A stretch of DNA of 6,219 nucleotides from Acidisphaera sp035272265 (GTDB taxonomy: Bacteria > Pseudomonadota > Alphaproteobacteria > Acetobacterales > Acetobacteraceae). A model generated the notes under the pieces. That model searched no databases and was not told the origin of the DNA. It was given only the letters and a program-made list of their open reading frames with translations. The DNA lies in NCBI GenBank assembly GCA_035272265.1, contig DATEQV010000481.1, positions 1 to 6,219 on the forward strand, read 5' to 3'. Made by a program: the position numbers and the translations under genes. Of this stretch, positions 6,086 through 6,219 are shown piece by piece. Position 1 is the first letter of the stretch, and every line of letters starts with the position of its first letter.

Positions 6086-6219
6086 TGGCCGGCCAAATTC
6101 GGACAGGTCGATAAGTGGAAATTCTGCCTGAGAGCGGCGAGGATGCCGCGGATCAGGAGCGACCATGACGAGACGAGTACGCCGGACACATGCACCGGCT
6201 TTCAAGGCCAAGGTGGCGC
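6086..6219 (+). mobile_element. Left end of an IS3-family insertion sequence (runs off the window)
   Basis: The transposase start at 6165 shows that an IS3-type element begins here. The left terminal repeat should lie within about 100 bp upstream. The best candidate starts at 6086 (TGGCCGGCCAAATTCGGACA), a TG-starting stretch ending in GGACA like many IS3-family termini. It opens with the perfect 10-bp palindrome TGGCCGGCCA. The right end and the target duplication are outside the window, so the exact boundary is an estimate. Confidence 0.55.
6165..6219 (+). CDS. IS3-family transposase OrfA, N-terminal part (cut by window edge)
   Basis: The first 18 codons are visible and read MTRRVRRTHAPAFKAKVA. 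This is the characteristic start of IS3-family OrfA proteins, where a basic RRTHxPAFKAKVAL stretch opens the helix-turn-helix that binds the element's terminal repeats. A strong AGGAG ribosome binding site (6155-6159) sits five bases before the ATG. Known of the family: OrfA is normally followed by an overlapping OrfB carrying the DDE catalytic domain, joined by programmed -1 frameshifting. Neither is visible here, so I cannot tell whether the element is intact. The call rests on a short stretch, but the pattern is distinctive. Confidence 0.75.
   Translation, partial: MTRRVRRTHAPAFKAKVA

Noticed and set aside
5840..6211. A 123-codon minus-strand frame opposite the insertion-sequence end
   Set aside because: It crosses the putative element boundary and lies antisense to the OrfA start, with no recognisable motifs.

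Overview
This 6.2 kb window is GC-rich. Its protein families and codon use suggest a high-GC proteobacterium, most likely an alphaproteobacterium of the Acetobacteraceae/Rhodospirillales type. That placement is inferred from protein style, not from a marker gene. Four complete genes, one gene cut by the left edge, one gene remnant and the start of an insertion sequence can be supported.

Left part (1-1028, minus strand): a HAD-family sugar phosphomutase, probably beta-phosphoglucomutase, is followed 6 nt downstream by the first 88 codons of a glycoside hydrolase family 65 (GH65) disaccharide phosphorylase that runs off the window. Together they form a standard route: the phosphorylase would split an alpha-glucosyl disaccharide with phosphate to give beta-glucose 1-phosphate, and the mutase would turn that into glucose 6-phosphate.

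Centre-left (1090-3489, plus strand): divergently transcribed from the mutase is a large, probably exported phosphoesterase of the phospholipase C / AcpA acid phosphatase superfamily, with its metal-binding and nucleophile motifs intact.

Centre-right (3564-5392, plus strand): a ribbon-helix-helix (CopG-like) regulator is followed by a polyhydroxybutyrate (PHB) depolymerase-family esterase with a complete Ser-Asp-His triad. In front of the regulator is a conspicuous operator-like array: one inverted and three direct GATGG half-sites, the direct ones exactly 11 bp apart and the last overlapping the start codon. This suggests autoregulation of the regulator, and possibly of the esterase. A perfect 7-bp hairpin lies between the two genes.

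Right part (5393-6219): this is degraded, mobile-element-type DNA. It holds an imperfect 32-bp-period direct repeat, the 3' remnant of a receiver domain (minus strand) that has lost its phosphorylation site, and about 370 bp without a convincing gene. That stretch looks less GC-rich and carries several short hairpins. Last comes the left end of an IS3-family insertion sequence, with the first 18 codons of its transposase OrfA at the window edge. I see no CRISPR array, tRNA or rRNA. I also see no clear new defence or other system. The least explained parts are the operator array and the hairpin-rich segment.
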